A stretch of 64,000 bases of DNA from contig CALWSP010000025.1 of assembly GCA_944384235.1 (NCBI GenBank), positions 1 through 64,000 on the forward strand, given 5' to 3'. Every line of letters begins with the position of its first letter. The stretch's first letter is position 1. This DNA is from an uncultured Clostridia bacterium (GTDB lineage: Bacteria; Bacillota; Clostridia; Lachnospirales; CAG-274). Both the position numbers and the translations under genes were made by a program. Shown here one piece after another: positions 8,123-15,430 of this stretch. A model generated the notes under the pieces. It made no database searches. It saw only the letters and a program-made list of their open reading frames with translations, and was not told where the DNA came from.

Positions 8123-9175
8123 TTGAGGTTGCCCAACGGATATGGGGGCGTCATAAAATTATCCGGTAAGAGAAGAAATCCTTATCTTGTTCGTAAAACT
8201 GTTGGCTGGCATTATGACGAGAAAAAGGATAAACAGGTACAAGATTATCTTGTCATAGGATATGCACCGACAAAGGCGGACGGGTTACAAATGCTTGCAG
8301 AGTATAACAAAAACCCGTTTGATGTTTCGGCGGCGAAAATCACATTTCAAGAAGTGTACGAAAAGTGGTCGGCAAGTAAATTCCAAACAATATCCGATTC
8401 CAATGTAAAAGGCTACAACGCTTCATATAAGCTATGCGGCACGTTATATAATAAGGTATTTAAGGAAATTAAACTTGCAGATTTGCAGTATGTGGTTGAT
8501 ACCTGCGAAAAAAACTATCCGACTTTAAGGAAGTTAAAAGTACTGTTTGGACAAATGTATGATTATGCAATGAAGAACGACCTTTGCAACAAAGATTATT
8601 CAGAATTTGTGGATATTCTGAAATTCAAAGACAGAAATCCAAACAAAATGGATAGGAATAAGTTTAGCAAAAAAGAGATAGAACGCCTGTGGGAACAAAA
8701 AGACGATAAATATTATCAGATTGTTTTAATGCTGATTTATACAGGTGTAAGAATATCCGAATTGCTTGACTTGAAAAAAGAAAACGTGCACTTAAACGAA
8801 AGATACTTTGATGTTTTAGCCAGCAAAACAGAAAACGGTATCAGGAAAGTTCCGATTGCAGATAAAGTATTGCCATTTTTTCGGTTTTGGTATAACGATA
8901 CTAAGAGCGAATACCTTTTGCATACTGAAAATGGGGAACAGTTCAAATACCGTAATTATTATGACAGCTATTTCTTACCACTTATGAACAACTTAGGCTT
9001 GTCGCAAACGCCGCATTGTTGCAGACACACTTGTATATCAATGCTTGCAGAGGCAAAGGTTGACCAAACTACGATTAAAAAAATTGTAGGTCATACAGGT
9101 AGCATGACGCTCACCGAAAGAATCTATACTCATTTGGATATTGAGGGGCTTATCAATGCAATCAATAAAATTTAA
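8123..9175 (+). CDS. int: Tyrosine recombinase/integrase of the mobile element
   Basis: Catalyses integration and excision at the rpsI 3' end. The 350-aa protein has an N-terminal arm-binding segment (1-65), a core-binding SAM-like domain (about 72-165) and the catalytic domain (180-340). The active-site set is complete: R210 in TGVRISEL, K235 in SKTENG, H298 and R301 in HCCRHT, H324 in VGHTG and nucleophile Y335 in RIYTHL. Start is TTG 8123, with AAAGGAGG ten bases upstream. It lies between the Xre gene and the attachment site and points at rpsI. Apparently intact, so the element could still excise even though its rep-like gene is broken. Confidence 0.95.
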   Translation: MRLPNGYGGVIKLSGKRRNPYLVRKTVGWHYDEKKDKQVQDYLVIGYAPTKADGLQMLAEYNKNPFDVSAAKITFQEVYEKWSASKFQTISDSNVKGYNASYKLCGTLYNKVFKEIKLADLQYVVDTCEKNYPTLRKLKVLFGQMYDYAMKNDLCNKDYSEFVDILKFKDRNPNKMDRNKFSKKEIERLWEQKDDKYYQIVLMLIYTGVRISELLDLKKENVHLNERYFDVLASKTENGIRKVPIADKVLPFFRFWYNDTKSEYLLHTENGEQFKYRNYYDSYFLPLMNNLGLSQTPHCCRHTCISMLAEAKVDQTTIKKIVGHTGSMTLTERIYTHLDIEGLINAINKI

Positions 9176-9184
9176 GATAAAAGA

Positions 9185-9224
9185 AAGAGATGTCTTTCTT
9201 TTGCTTAAGAAAAACATCTCTTTT
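9185..9224 (+). terminator. Hairpin after the integrase gene, probable terminator
   Basis: AAAGAGATGT (9185-9194) pairs with ACATCTCTTT (9215-9224), with further pairing inside. It lies ten bases after the int stop. The T-tract is short, so termination strength is uncertain. Confidence 0.5.
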
Positions 9225-9253
9225 AAAACTCTTGTCAAATTGAGAATTTTGTT

Positions 9254-9284
9254 GCTTGTGTGTCGCTTGTGTGTTACTTGTTGC
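9254..9284. repeat. Three 11-base-period repeats between int and rpsI, candidate arm-type sites
   Basis: CTTGTGTG begins at 9255 and 9266, and a third degenerate copy CTTGTTG begins at 9277. One helical turn of spacing suggests protein binding on one DNA face. Tyrosine recombinases bind such arm sites close to att, so this may be part of attP. Confidence 0.45.
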
Positions 9285-9369
9285 ACACTTTTGACCGCTT
9301 TTCAGTCCAACTGAGTACTCCAAAAACCCCGTAAATAAAGGTTTTCGATAGTCGTGAAAAGTACACAGA

Positions 9370-9387
9370 TTATCTCTTTGAGAACTG
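9370..9387 (-). other. Probable attachment site (att) at the rpsI 3' end
   Basis: The last codons of rpsI, ending CAAAGAGATAA on the minus strand, form the junction with the element. Integration into the rpsI 3' end leaves the gene intact and places a duplicate of these bases at the far end, outside the window. The exact core is inferred, not seen. Confidence 0.5.
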
Positions 9388-9762
9388 AGGAGCTCTTCTT
9401 GCAGCCTTTAAGCCATACTTCTTTCTTTCCTTCATTCTTGGGTCTCTTGTTAAGAAACCAGCTTTCTTTAAAGGACCTCTGAAATCAGCATCTGCTTCAA
9501 CTAAAGCTCTAGCAATACCGTGTCTGATAGCACCAGCCTGACCAGTTGTACCACCACCGTGAACATTAACTAAAATGTCAAACTTACCGATAGTGCCAGT
9601 AGTCTCTAATGGCTGTCTAACAATAAGCTTTAATGTATCAAGACCAAAGTATTCTTCAATATCCTTTTTATTAATAACAATCTTACCTGTACCAGGAACT
9701 AAATAAACTCTAGCAATAGAGCTCTTTCTTCTACCTGTACCATAATATCTAGCATCTGCCAT
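9370..9762 (-). CDS. rpsI: 30S ribosomal protein S9
   Basis: 130 aa, full length, starting [19 protein letters not shown] and ending with the conserved basic tail [17 protein letters not shown] that reaches the ribosomal P site. [19 protein letters not shown] is the S9 signature. It follows rplM by 15 bases in the usual rplM-rpsI operon. Its intact C terminus abuts the mobile element, which normally rebuilds the last codons when it inserts. A weak hairpin at 9321-9347 (AAAACC/GGTTTT) in the element end could serve as its terminator. Confidence 0.98.
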   Translation of the reverse strand: MADARYYGTGRRKSSIARVYLVPGTGKIVINKKDIEEYFGLDTLKLIVRQPLETTGTIGKFDILVNVHGGGTTGQAGAIRHGIARALVEADADFRGPLKKAGFLTRDPRMKERKKYGLKAARRAPQFSKR

Positions 9763-9777
9763 TGTAGAACCTCCTTA

Positions 9778-10215
9778 TTAATACTTAAAATCTAACACTT
9801 CTGGCTTTTGAGCCTCGTGGTTGTGCTCAGCACCAGCATAAACGTGTAACTTCTTTAACATATTTTTACCAAGAGAGTTCTTTGGAAGCATACCCTTAAC
9901 AGCGTGCTTAATAACTTCCTCTGGCTTCTTGTTCATCATTTCTTTTAAAGTAGTCTCTTTAAAACCACCAGTATACTCAGAATGTCTTCTGTAAAGCTTC
10001 TGGTCTAACTTCTTGCCAGTAACAGCAATCTTATCAGCATTGATAATAATTACATAATCACCTGTATCAAGGTGAGGTGTATAAATAGGCTTGTTCTTAC
10101 CTCTAAGAACTGAAGCAACCTGAGATGCAAGACGACCAAGAGTCTGACCTTCTGCATCAACAACATACCATTTTCTTTCTATTTCAGCTGTCTTAGCTAT
10201 AAATGTTGTTCTCAT
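9778..10215 (-). CDS. rplM: 50S ribosomal protein L13
   Basis: 145 aa, an early-assembling large-subunit protein. [40 protein letters not shown] and [20 protein letters not shown] match L13 along its whole length. GGAAGGAG precedes ATG 10215. Transcribed with rpsI from the promoter at 10354-10382, behind a leader of about 130 bases that is probably an L13-responsive regulatory RNA. Confidence 0.98.
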   Translation of the reverse strand: MRTTFIAKTAEIERKWYVVDAEGQTLGRLASQVASVLRGKNKPIYTPHLDTGDYVIIINADKIAVTGKKLDQKLYRRHSEYTGGFKETTLKEMMNKKPEEVIKHAVKGMLPKNSLGKNMLKKLHVYAGAEHNHEAQKPEVLDFKY

Positions 10216-10346
10216 TAGAAAATCTCCTTCCGAAAATTTAGTACAATATTTTAACGATTTGTCATTTTCTCCTCAATGTCCGAAAAGGAGTCCTGACCAC
10301 ATAAAAACAAGTCTATGTGGGGCTAACACATATAACTTATATCAAA
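10216..10346 (-). promoter_or_regulatory. Structured 5' leader of rplM-rpsI, candidate L13 autoregulatory leader
   Basis: From the predicted start near 10346 to the rplM start. It contains a 7-bp hairpin CCACATA/TATGTGG (10314-10320 with 10297-10303) and a downstream segment with GGACTCC, CGGACATTG and GAGGAG that can pair internally. Firmicutes carry a known ribosomal-protein L13 leader at this place; assignment here rests on position and structure, not on a model search. Confidence 0.45.
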
Positions 10347-10353
10347 CAAATTT

Positions 10354-10382
10354 ATTTTACTACATAAATCCTAAATTGTCAA
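10354..10382 (-). promoter_or_regulatory. Promoter of rplM-rpsI
   Basis: Minus strand TTGACA (10382-10377), 17 bases, TAAAAT (10359-10354). Confidence 0.75.
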
Positions 10383-10440
10383 GATTTTTTTCACATACTT
10401 TTTTAGATAAAATCAATCTTTTTTTATATTTCAAAAAAAT

Positions 10441-10530
10441 CAATCCACAGCTTATCCACAGAAAATTTAAAATTATGTTGATAACTTAAAAAAATAAACT
10501 TTATCAACACAAAAAATAATTTTTTCCACA
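10441..10530. other. Cluster of DnaA-box-like sequences in an AT-rich gap
   Basis: A perfect box TTATCCACA is at 10452-10460. One-mismatch boxes TTATCAACA are at 10501-10509 (plus) and 10476-10484 (minus, read as TGTTGATAA). Related AATCCACA and TTTCCACA strings are at 10442 and 10523. The 10383-10530 gap is otherwise very AT-rich and contains no gene. It is not next to dnaA or dnaN here, so a DnaA-binding or titration site is more likely than the chromosomal origin itself. Confidence 0.45.
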
Positions 10531-10562
10531 AAAAAGGGATATACTAATGTATATCCCTTTTT
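10531..10562 (-). terminator. Strong bidirectional terminator after the Asn-rich gene
   Basis: Perfect 14-bp stem: AAAAAGGGATATAC (10531-10544), loop TAAT, GTATATCCCTTTTT (10549-10562). It ends the minus-strand gene at 10578. Confidence 0.85.
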
Positions 10563-10577
10563 CATCTGCTTTTAAAA

Positions 10578-10781
10578 TTATCTACAACTAGAGTTTTTGT
10601 TGCTCTGGTTGTTGTTTGTTTGGTTGTTGTTAGAGCTTTTGTTTGCGTTGCTCTTTTTTTCCATTTCTTGGCTAATTTCGTTAGCAAACTCAACTCTGCT
10701 TGAATTTCTGTTAGTTTGGTTGTTGCTAGAGTTTCTGTTAGCCTGGTTGTTGTTTGTGTTTTTGTCCATTCTGTTGTTCAT
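10578..10781 (-). CDS. Asn/Gln/Ser-rich small protein, putative gamma-type small acid-soluble spore protein
   Basis: 67 aa, starting MNNRMDKNTNNNQANRNSSN. Two low-complexity blocks rich in Asn, Gln, Ser, Lys and Arg flank one ordered stretch, RVEFANEISQEM. EFA(N/S)E is the cut site of the germination protease GPR in small acid-soluble spore proteins, and gamma-type members are Asn/Gln-rich with such sites, so this protein may be an amino-acid store in the spore. The alternative is an unrelated disordered protein. AGGAGG precedes ATG 10781 and a strong terminator follows, so it is a real single gene. Promoter type could not be settled. Confidence 0.6.
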   Translation of the reverse strand: MNNRMDKNTNNNQANRNSSNNQTNRNSSRVEFANEISQEMEKKSNANKSSNNNQTNNNQSNKNSSCR

Positions 10782-10873
10782 AATTTGACCTCCTGATATT
10801 TAAAAAGACTATTTGCCTTACAAAATATATTCTTTACAAATCAAATTATTTTATACATAAACTTAACTATAAA

Positions 10874-11749
10874 TTATTTTTCTTCATTGTTTTTTTCAAT
10901 GTCCGAAACACTTTCAAGGGTCATTTTTCCTAATAACCCTGCTCTAAACTCGTCAATTAAAATATCAGCTGTTCTTTTAAAATCAATTTCGCTTCCCTTT
11001 TTCAAAAATCCTCTTTTTAAAGCAATTTTTTCAAAAATTTCGTGAGCTTTGCAACCAGCTTCATATTCAATACCATATCTATTTTTAATAGCCATAGGAT
11101 ATAAATTATCTAAATATTCAATTAAATTTGTAGCAAGTATAGTGCTGTCCATAATAGAGTCGTTTATAGCCCCTGTAAATGCAAGCCTTAACCCAACGTT
11201 TTGGTCGTCAAATTTAGGCCATAAAATGCCTGGAGTGTCTAAAAGTTCAAAATCCTTTTTAATTTTAACCCATTGCTTTGCTCTAGTAACACCAGCTTTA
11301 TCCCCAGTTTTAGCCATATTTTTTCCAACAAATTTGTTAATTAAAGTTGACTTACCCACATTAGGAATACCAACAATCATAGCTCTTGTGGGAACAAAAA
11401 GTCTACCTCTTTTTCTAAGTCTTTCAACTTTTTCAGCCATCAACTTTTTAGCAACTGGAGTAATCTCCTTAATGCCCTTTCCAGTTGAAGAGTTAGCTTC
11501 AATAACTTCAAACCCTTTGTTTTTAAAATATTCAACCCATTCTTTAGTTTTCTTTTCGTCAGCCAAATCCACTTTGTTTAAAATAACAATTCTTTTTTTG
11601 TTAATAGCCAACTTGTCAATTTCTGGGTTTTTGCTACTAAGAGGCAATCTAGCATCTAAAAGCTCAATTACAATATCCACAAGAGAAATATTTTCTTGCA
11701 TCATTCTCCTAGTCTTTGTCATATGTCCTGGATACCATTGTATATTCAT
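10874..11749 (-). CDS. ylqF: Ribosome biogenesis GTPase YlqF/RbgA
   Basis: Circularly permuted GTPase for late assembly of the 50S subunit. The 291-aa protein starts MNIQWYPGHMTKTRRMMQEN, the family signature. The G motifs occur in permuted order: G4 NKVDLAD near 58-64, G1 GIPNVGKST near 127-135, then G3 DTPGILWP near 172-179. The C-terminal helical domain (210-285) includes KRGFLKKGSEIDFKRTA. It lies downstream of rplS, as in many Firmicutes, separated by a hairpin. Intact. Confidence 0.96.
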   Translation of the reverse strand: MNIQWYPGHMTKTRRMMQENISLVDIVIELLDARLPLSSKNPEIDKLAINKKRIVILNKVDLADEKKTKEWVEYFKNKGFEVIEANSSTGKGIKEITPVAKKLMAEKVERLRKRGRLFVPTRAMIVGIPNVGKSTLINKFVGKNMAKTGDKAGVTRAKQWVKIKKDFELLDTPGILWPKFDDQNVGLRLAFTGAINDSIMDSTILATNLIEYLDNLYPMAIKNRYGIEYEAGCKAHEIFEKIALKRGFLKKGSEIDFKRTADILIDEFRAGLLGKMTLESVSDIEKNNEEK

Positions 11750-11782
11750 AAAAAACTCCTTTAAAATCCTTTAACGAAAATA

Positions 11783-11804
11783 CCCCTGACCAAATAGTCA
11801 GGGG
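11783..11804 (-). terminator. Hairpin between rplS and ylqF
   Basis: CCCCTGAC (11783-11790) and GTCAGGGG (11797-11804) pair perfectly around a 6-base loop. Only TATTTT follows on the minus strand, so it is probably a partial terminator that lowers ylqF expression relative to rplS. Confidence 0.6.
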
Positions 11805-11824
11805 AATTAAAGAAATTACTTAAA

Positions 11825-12187
11825 TTACTTTGTTCTTCTTGTAATGTCTTCCTTAACCTTAGCAGCCTTACCAACTCTATCTCTAAGGTAGTTAAGCTTA
11901 GCTCTTCTAACAATACCATATCTAACAACTTCGATACGGTCAATTCTTGGGGAATGAATAGGCCAAGTCTTTTCAACACCAACACCATAAGATACTCTTC
12001 TTACAGTGAAAGTCTCTCTTGAGCTACCACCCTGTCTTTTAAGAACTACACCCTCGAACATCTGGATTCTTTCCTTAGAACCCTCAACAATCTTAGCGTA
12101 TACCTTTACAGTATCACCAACATTAAATTCAGGAATGTCATTTTTTAACTGACTGCTTTCAATTTCTCTAATAATTTCGTAATTCAT
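11825..12187 (-). CDS. rplS: 50S ribosomal protein L19
   Basis: 120 aa from ATG 12187 ([14 protein letters not shown]), chosen because GGGAGG lies nine bases upstream; the frame is open to 12211 but has no better start. Contains [33 protein letters not shown] and [20 protein letters not shown], typical of L19 at the 30S-50S interface. It has its own promoter and leader, and trmD, its common partner, is not adjacent here. Confidence 0.97.
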   Translation of the reverse strand: MNYEIIREIESSQLKNDIPEFNVGDTVKVYAKIVEGSKERIQMFEGVVLKRQGGSSRETFTVRRVSYGVGVEKTWPIHSPRIDRIEVVRYGIVRRAKLNYLRDRVGKAAKVKEDITRRTK

Positions 12188-12284
12188 AAGGCTTTGCCTC
12201 CCTTTCATCATAGATGTTCTTAATGCCCAAATTTAATCCGACTTTTTCGGAAGCATCAGCGGACCATCCGTTTTACACTACAAT
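12188..12284 (-). promoter_or_regulatory. Structured 5' leader of rplS, candidate L19 leader
   Basis: About 100 bases between the promoter and rplS. Short perfect hairpins CGGA-TGG-TCCG and TCCGA-AAAAG-TCGGA lie in tandem. A ribosomal L19 leader is known at this position in Firmicutes; identity here is inferred from position. Confidence 0.4.
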
Positions 12285-12289
12285 TTATA

Positions 12290-12318
12290 ATTATATCATA
12301 TAAATTTTATTTTTGCAA
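12290..12318 (-). promoter_or_regulatory. Promoter of rplS
   Basis: Minus strand TTGCAA (12318-12313), 17 bases, TATAAT (12295-12290). Confidence 0.65.
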
Positions 12319-12324
12319 GCACTT

Positions 12325-13239
12325 TTATGCTTGTTTTTTTAATAAATCCATTAATTTAATAAAATAATCTGGCAACTCTGTTTCAAATTCCATATATTCA
12401 TTAGTTCTAGGGTGAATAAAGCCTAAAACTTTAGCGTGTAACACCTGCCCTTGTAAATTAAATATTTGCTTTTTAGGCCCATACACAGGGTCGCCTAATA
12501 AAGGGTGTCCAATGTGAGCCATATGCACTCTAATTTGATGTGTTCTGCCTGTTTCAAGATGTAATTGAACTAAAGTAAACTTACCCATTTTTTCTAACAC
12601 TTTGTAATGAGTAACAGCGTTTCTTCCTCCACTTTTTAAAACAGCCATTTTCTTTCTGTCGTTTTGAGAGCGTCCAATTAAAGTAGATATAGTCCCTTCT
12701 TCTTCATCAAAACCATTGTAAACTATGGCGTTATAAACTCTAGTCATACTATGCTCAGCTAACTGTTTGCTTAACTTGTTGTGAGCTAAATCACTTTTAG
12801 CAATAACTAAAATTCCGCTTGTATCCTTGTCAATTCTGTGAACAATGCCTGGTCGCATAACGCCGTTAATGCCAGATAAATTACCTTTACAATGATACAT
12901 AAGTCCATTTACTAAAGTTCCGCTATAATGCCCAGGAGCAGGGTGAACAACCATATTTTGAGGCTTGTTTATAACAATTAAATCGTCATCTTCATATAAA
13001 ATGTTCAACTCTATATTCTCAGCTTCAATGTTTATATCCTCAGGCTCTGGAATATCCACTTCAATAACATCATTTTCTCTTAATTTGTAATTTTTGCTAA
13101 CTTTTTTTGAATTAACTTTAATGTTTCCATTTTCAATATACTTTTGTAAAGACGACCTAGATATATCTTCAATTTCGTCGTTTAAAAATAAGTCAATTCT
13201 TTTGTTAATGTCACACTTTTCAACATTATAAAAATCCAT
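12325..13239 (-). CDS. rluD: Pseudouridine synthase of the RluD/RluA family
   Basis: 304 aa. Makes pseudouridines in rRNA; the exact target sites cannot be read from sequence. An N-terminal S4 RNA-binding domain (about 8-75: RSSLQKYIENGNIKVNSKKV) is followed by the catalytic domain with GIVHRIDKDTSGIL near 130, whose Asp is the nucleophile. RTHQIRVHMAHIGHPLLGDP is the second family signature. Start is ATG 13239 with AAGGAG seven bases upstream, four bases after the lspA stop; the TTG at 13257 is inside lspA and has no ribosome site. The stop codon lies in the stem of a hairpin (12316-12333). Confidence 0.93.
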   Translation of the reverse strand: MDFYNVEKCDINKRIDLFLNDEIEDISRSSLQKYIENGNIKVNSKKVSKNYKLRENDVIEVDIPEPEDINIEAENIELNILYEDDDLIVINKPQNMVVHPAPGHYSGTLVNGLMYHCKGNLSGINGVMRPGIVHRIDKDTSGILVIAKSDLAHNKLSKQLAEHSMTRVYNAIVYNGFDEEEGTISTLIGRSQNDRKKMAVLKSGGRNAVTHYKVLEKMGKFTLVQLHLETGRTHQIRVHMAHIGHPLLGDPVYGPKKQIFNLQGQVLHAKVLGFIHPRTNEYMEFETELPDYFIKLMDLLKKQA

Positions 13240-13243
13240 CAAA

Positions 13244-13702
13244 CTACTCCTTATCAAAAAGTAAACTACTTAAAATAATTAAAAACGCACCAACACACAC
13301 ACATATATCAGCAAAATTAAATACAGGGAAATCATATCCAAAAATATAAAAATTAAGCATATCCACAACAAACCCTCTAAAAATTCTGTCAATAATGTTT
13401 CCTATTGCACCAGAACAAACTAATAATATACCCGTTCTAAGTAGTAAATTTTCATTTTTTTTATTTAGCTTATAATATAAATAAAAACCATAACTACAAA
13501 CAATAATTGTTAAAATAATAAATAAATATCTACCGCCTTCAAGCATACCAAAGGCAGCCCCTCTATTTTCCACATAAGTCAAACTAAAAAAATTTTTAAT
13601 TAAATCAATGTTTTCAATTGGCTTTAAACTATATATAGTAAATAACTTTATAATTTGGTCTATTCCAACTAATATAGCACAAATCAATATAGCAATTAAC
13701 AT
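13244..13702 (-). CDS. lspA: Lipoprotein signal peptidase (signal peptidase II)
   Basis: 152-aa membrane aspartic protease that removes prolipoprotein signal peptides. Four hydrophobic segments are visible at about 1-20, 52-72, 85-105 and 125-147. Catalytic motifs GAIGNIIDRIFRG (Asp) and PVFNFADICVCVG (Asp) are intact, as is NRGAAFGML. AGGAGG precedes ATG 13702. The upstream terminator separates it from aroB, while rluD follows after four bases, so lspA-rluD are translated together. Confidence 0.96.
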   Translation of the reverse strand: MLIAILICAILVGIDQIIKLFTIYSLKPIENIDLIKNFFSLTYVENRGAAFGMLEGGRYLFIILTIIVCSYGFYLYYKLNKKNENLLLRTGILLVCSGAIGNIIDRIFRGFVVDMLNFYIFGYDFPVFNFADICVCVGAFLIILSSLLFDKE

Positions 13703-13713
13703 AAAACCCTCCT

Positions 13714-13746
13714 AAAAAAAGTGGATTACTGCAAAAGCAATAATCC
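13714..13746 (-). terminator. Terminator between aroB and lspA
   Basis: Minus strand hairpin GGATTATTGC-TTTT-GCAGTAATCC (13746-13723) followed by seven T (13720-13714). The T-tract runs straight into the lspA ribosome site, so lspA needs its own promoter or read-through. Confidence 0.75.
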
Positions 13747-13765
13747 AATATTTTCTTTAAATAAA

Positions 13766-14857
13766 TTATAAATCAGACTCTATAATATACTTAATAGCAT
13801 TATCAATTTCATCTTCACTGGCATTGTTTTCAATATATGCCTTTCCAATTTCCTTTAATGCAACTATGTTAATAACTCCATTTTTAGTTTTTTTGTCACT
13901 AAACATAAGTTTATGTATTTCTTTTATGCTATAATTTCTAATTTTAATAGGCAAATCAAAATAATATAAAAGGCTTTCACATCTAGCTATTTCTCCTCTT
14001 GATATAAACCCTTTTTCAACAGAGAAAAACACACCACATATAAGCCCTATACCAACACACTCTCCGTGTAACATACTAAAGTTTGATAAACTTTCAATAG
14101 CGTGTCCAAAAGTATGCCCAAAGTTTAAAATAGCTCTTAATCCAAGCTCTTTTTCATCTTGCCCAACAACCATAGCCTTTGCACTACAAGAACGATATAT
14201 AACTTCATTTAAAGCGTCATTATCTAAATTTTTAATTTTTTCTTTGTTTAATTCAAAAAAACTTAAAAACTCTCTGTCAATAATATATCCATACTTAATA
14301 GCCTCAGCAATTCCTGCTGCTACCTCTCTATATGGCAATGTTCTAAGAGTAGATGAGTTTATATAAACAAATTTAGGCTGATAAAATGCACCTACCATAT
14401 TTTTGTTGCCTAAAAAATCAATGCCCGTTTTTCCGCCAACGCTACTGTCCACTTGAGATAACAAAGTTGTTGGAATTTGAACAAAGTCAATACCTCTCAT
14501 ATATGTAGCTGCTGCAAAGCCACACATATCTCCAACTACTCCACCACCTAAAGCAACCAAAACAGAACATCTGTCTAAATAGTTTTCCACAAAAAAACTA
14601 TAAAACTTAGTTATAGTATCCAAATTTTTGCTATTTTCTCCAGCTTCAAATTCAAAATATAAAACTTCCTTAAATTCTGGTTTTAATATCTCATAAACTT
14701 CCTCTAAATATATTTTTGACACATTAGAATCAGTTATTATACACGCCTTTTTGTTAGTCAAACCAGCCTTTTTAAATGAATCTATTAAACCATCAAAGCT
14801 GTTTTCAATATAAATTGGATATGTACTATCTTTAGTATCAACACTTAAAATTCTCAT
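13766..14857 (-). CDS. aroB: 3-dehydroquinate synthase
   Basis: Second step of the shikimate pathway (DAHP to 3-dehydroquinate; NAD+ and Zn2+/Co2+ dependent). 363 aa, usual length. NAD-binding ALGGGVVGDMCGFAAATYMRG near 100-120, FVQIPTTLLSQVDSSVGGKT near 124-143, and metal-ligand regions AAGIAEAIKYG and NFGHTFGHAIESL are all intact. It lies downstream of divIVA with an 18-base gap, an unusual neighbour for a shikimate gene; no other aro gene is in the window. Confidence 0.97.
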   Translation of the reverse strand: MRILSVDTKDSTYPIYIENSFDGLIDSFKKAGLTNKKACIITDSNVSKIYLEEVYEILKPEFKEVLYFEFEAGENSKNLDTITKFYSFFVENYLDRCSVLVALGGGVVGDMCGFAAATYMRGIDFVQIPTTLLSQVDSSVGGKTGIDFLGNKNMVGAFYQPKFVYINSSTLRTLPYREVAAGIAEAIKYGYIIDREFLSFFELNKEKIKNLDNDALNEVIYRSCSAKAMVVGQDEKELGLRAILNFGHTFGHAIESLSNFSMLHGECVGIGLICGVFFSVEKGFISRGEIARCESLLYYFDLPIKIRNYSIKEIHKLMFSDKKTKNGVINIVALKEIGKAYIENNASEDEIDNAIKYIIESDL

Positions 14858-14875
14858 CTAATCACCTTCTTAAAA

Positions 14876-15412
14876 TTAGGCTTCTTCTCTAACCTGCTCT
14901 AAATTAGCCTCAATTTCATTTTCAAAGGTTTTGTTGCTGCTTTCTAAAACTTCTAATTGAGCATCAAGCATATTTTTTAATAACTTCTTAACCTTGATAT
15001 ATTCAGCTTTAGCAACAGATACTTGGTATCTAATGTCAGCAAGCTCAGCATTTCCTTCTTTTAACATATTGTCAGCTTGTAATTGAGCGTCTTTAATAAT
15101 ATCTTGAGCTCTTTTTTCAGCCCCTTGAAGAATTTGTTCAGCAGTAGTGTTAGCATTTTTTAAAGTTTCCTCTGCTGTTTTTTCGGACCTAACAATAGAA
15201 CTTTTAATAGTTTCTTCAAGGTCCTTGTAGTGGCTTATAACTTCATCTTTAGCAGAAATTTGGTCAGCCATTCTGCCATTTTCTTTAAAAAGCCTTTCGT
15301 ATTCAACAATAACTTTGTCTAAAAACAAATCAACTTCTTCACAAGAATACCCTTTAAAAGGTGTTTTCTTAAATTCAACATTTTCAATATCCATAGGTGT
15401 TAACGAAGCCAT
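14876..15412 (-). CDS. divIVA: DivIVA-family cell-division/polarity protein
   Basis: 178 aa. The N-terminal membrane-binding domain MASLTPMDIENVEFKKTPFK and GYSCEEVDLFLDKVIVEYERL is the DivIVA hallmark, with an exposed aromatic and basic residues. The rest is an almost continuous coiled coil of Ala/Glu/Lys heptads. It would localise to curved membrane at division sites and poles. It ends the conserved yggS-sepF-yggT-ylmH-divIVA cluster. Confidence 0.95.
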   Translation of the reverse strand: MASLTPMDIENVEFKKTPFKGYSCEEVDLFLDKVIVEYERLFKENGRMADQISAKDEVISHYKDLEETIKSSIVRSEKTAEETLKNANTTAEQILQGAEKRAQDIIKDAQLQADNMLKEGNAELADIRYQVSVAKAEYIKVKKLLKNMLDAQLEVLESSNKTFENEIEANLEQVREEA

Positions 15413-15430
15413 TAATTTAGCCCTCCTTTT

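Larger units (their letters stand above)
1..9387. mobile_element. Integrative mobilizable element (right part; left end outside window)
   Basis: The block joins a tyrosine recombinase, an Xre regulator, a MobV-type relaxase, a candidate oriT and small HTH genes. It ends at the 3' end of rpsI, a place where integrative elements of Firmicutes are known to insert. No type IV secretion genes are seen, so transfer would need a helper, although such genes could lie beyond the left edge. The type I restriction operon at 1-4562 is probably cargo, because nothing between it and the relaxase looks like a boundary. The second att copy is not in the window, so the left limit is unknown. Base composition of the mob and oriT part is visibly richer in G+C than the ribosomal genes next to it. 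Confidence 0.7.

Noticed and set aside
10259..10489. 76-aa plus-strand frame upstream of rplM
   Set aside because: Overlaps the rplM leader, promoter and DnaA-box region; no ribosome site.
10441..10530. Chromosomal replication origin
   Set aside because: DnaA-box-like sites are present, but dnaA, dnaN, rpmH and recF are absent nearby and the box number is low.
10597..10788. Leu/Phe-rich frame opposite the Asn-rich gene
   Set aside because: It is the mirror of Asn/Asn codons (tt-rich complement); only the minus strand has a ribosome site and terminator.
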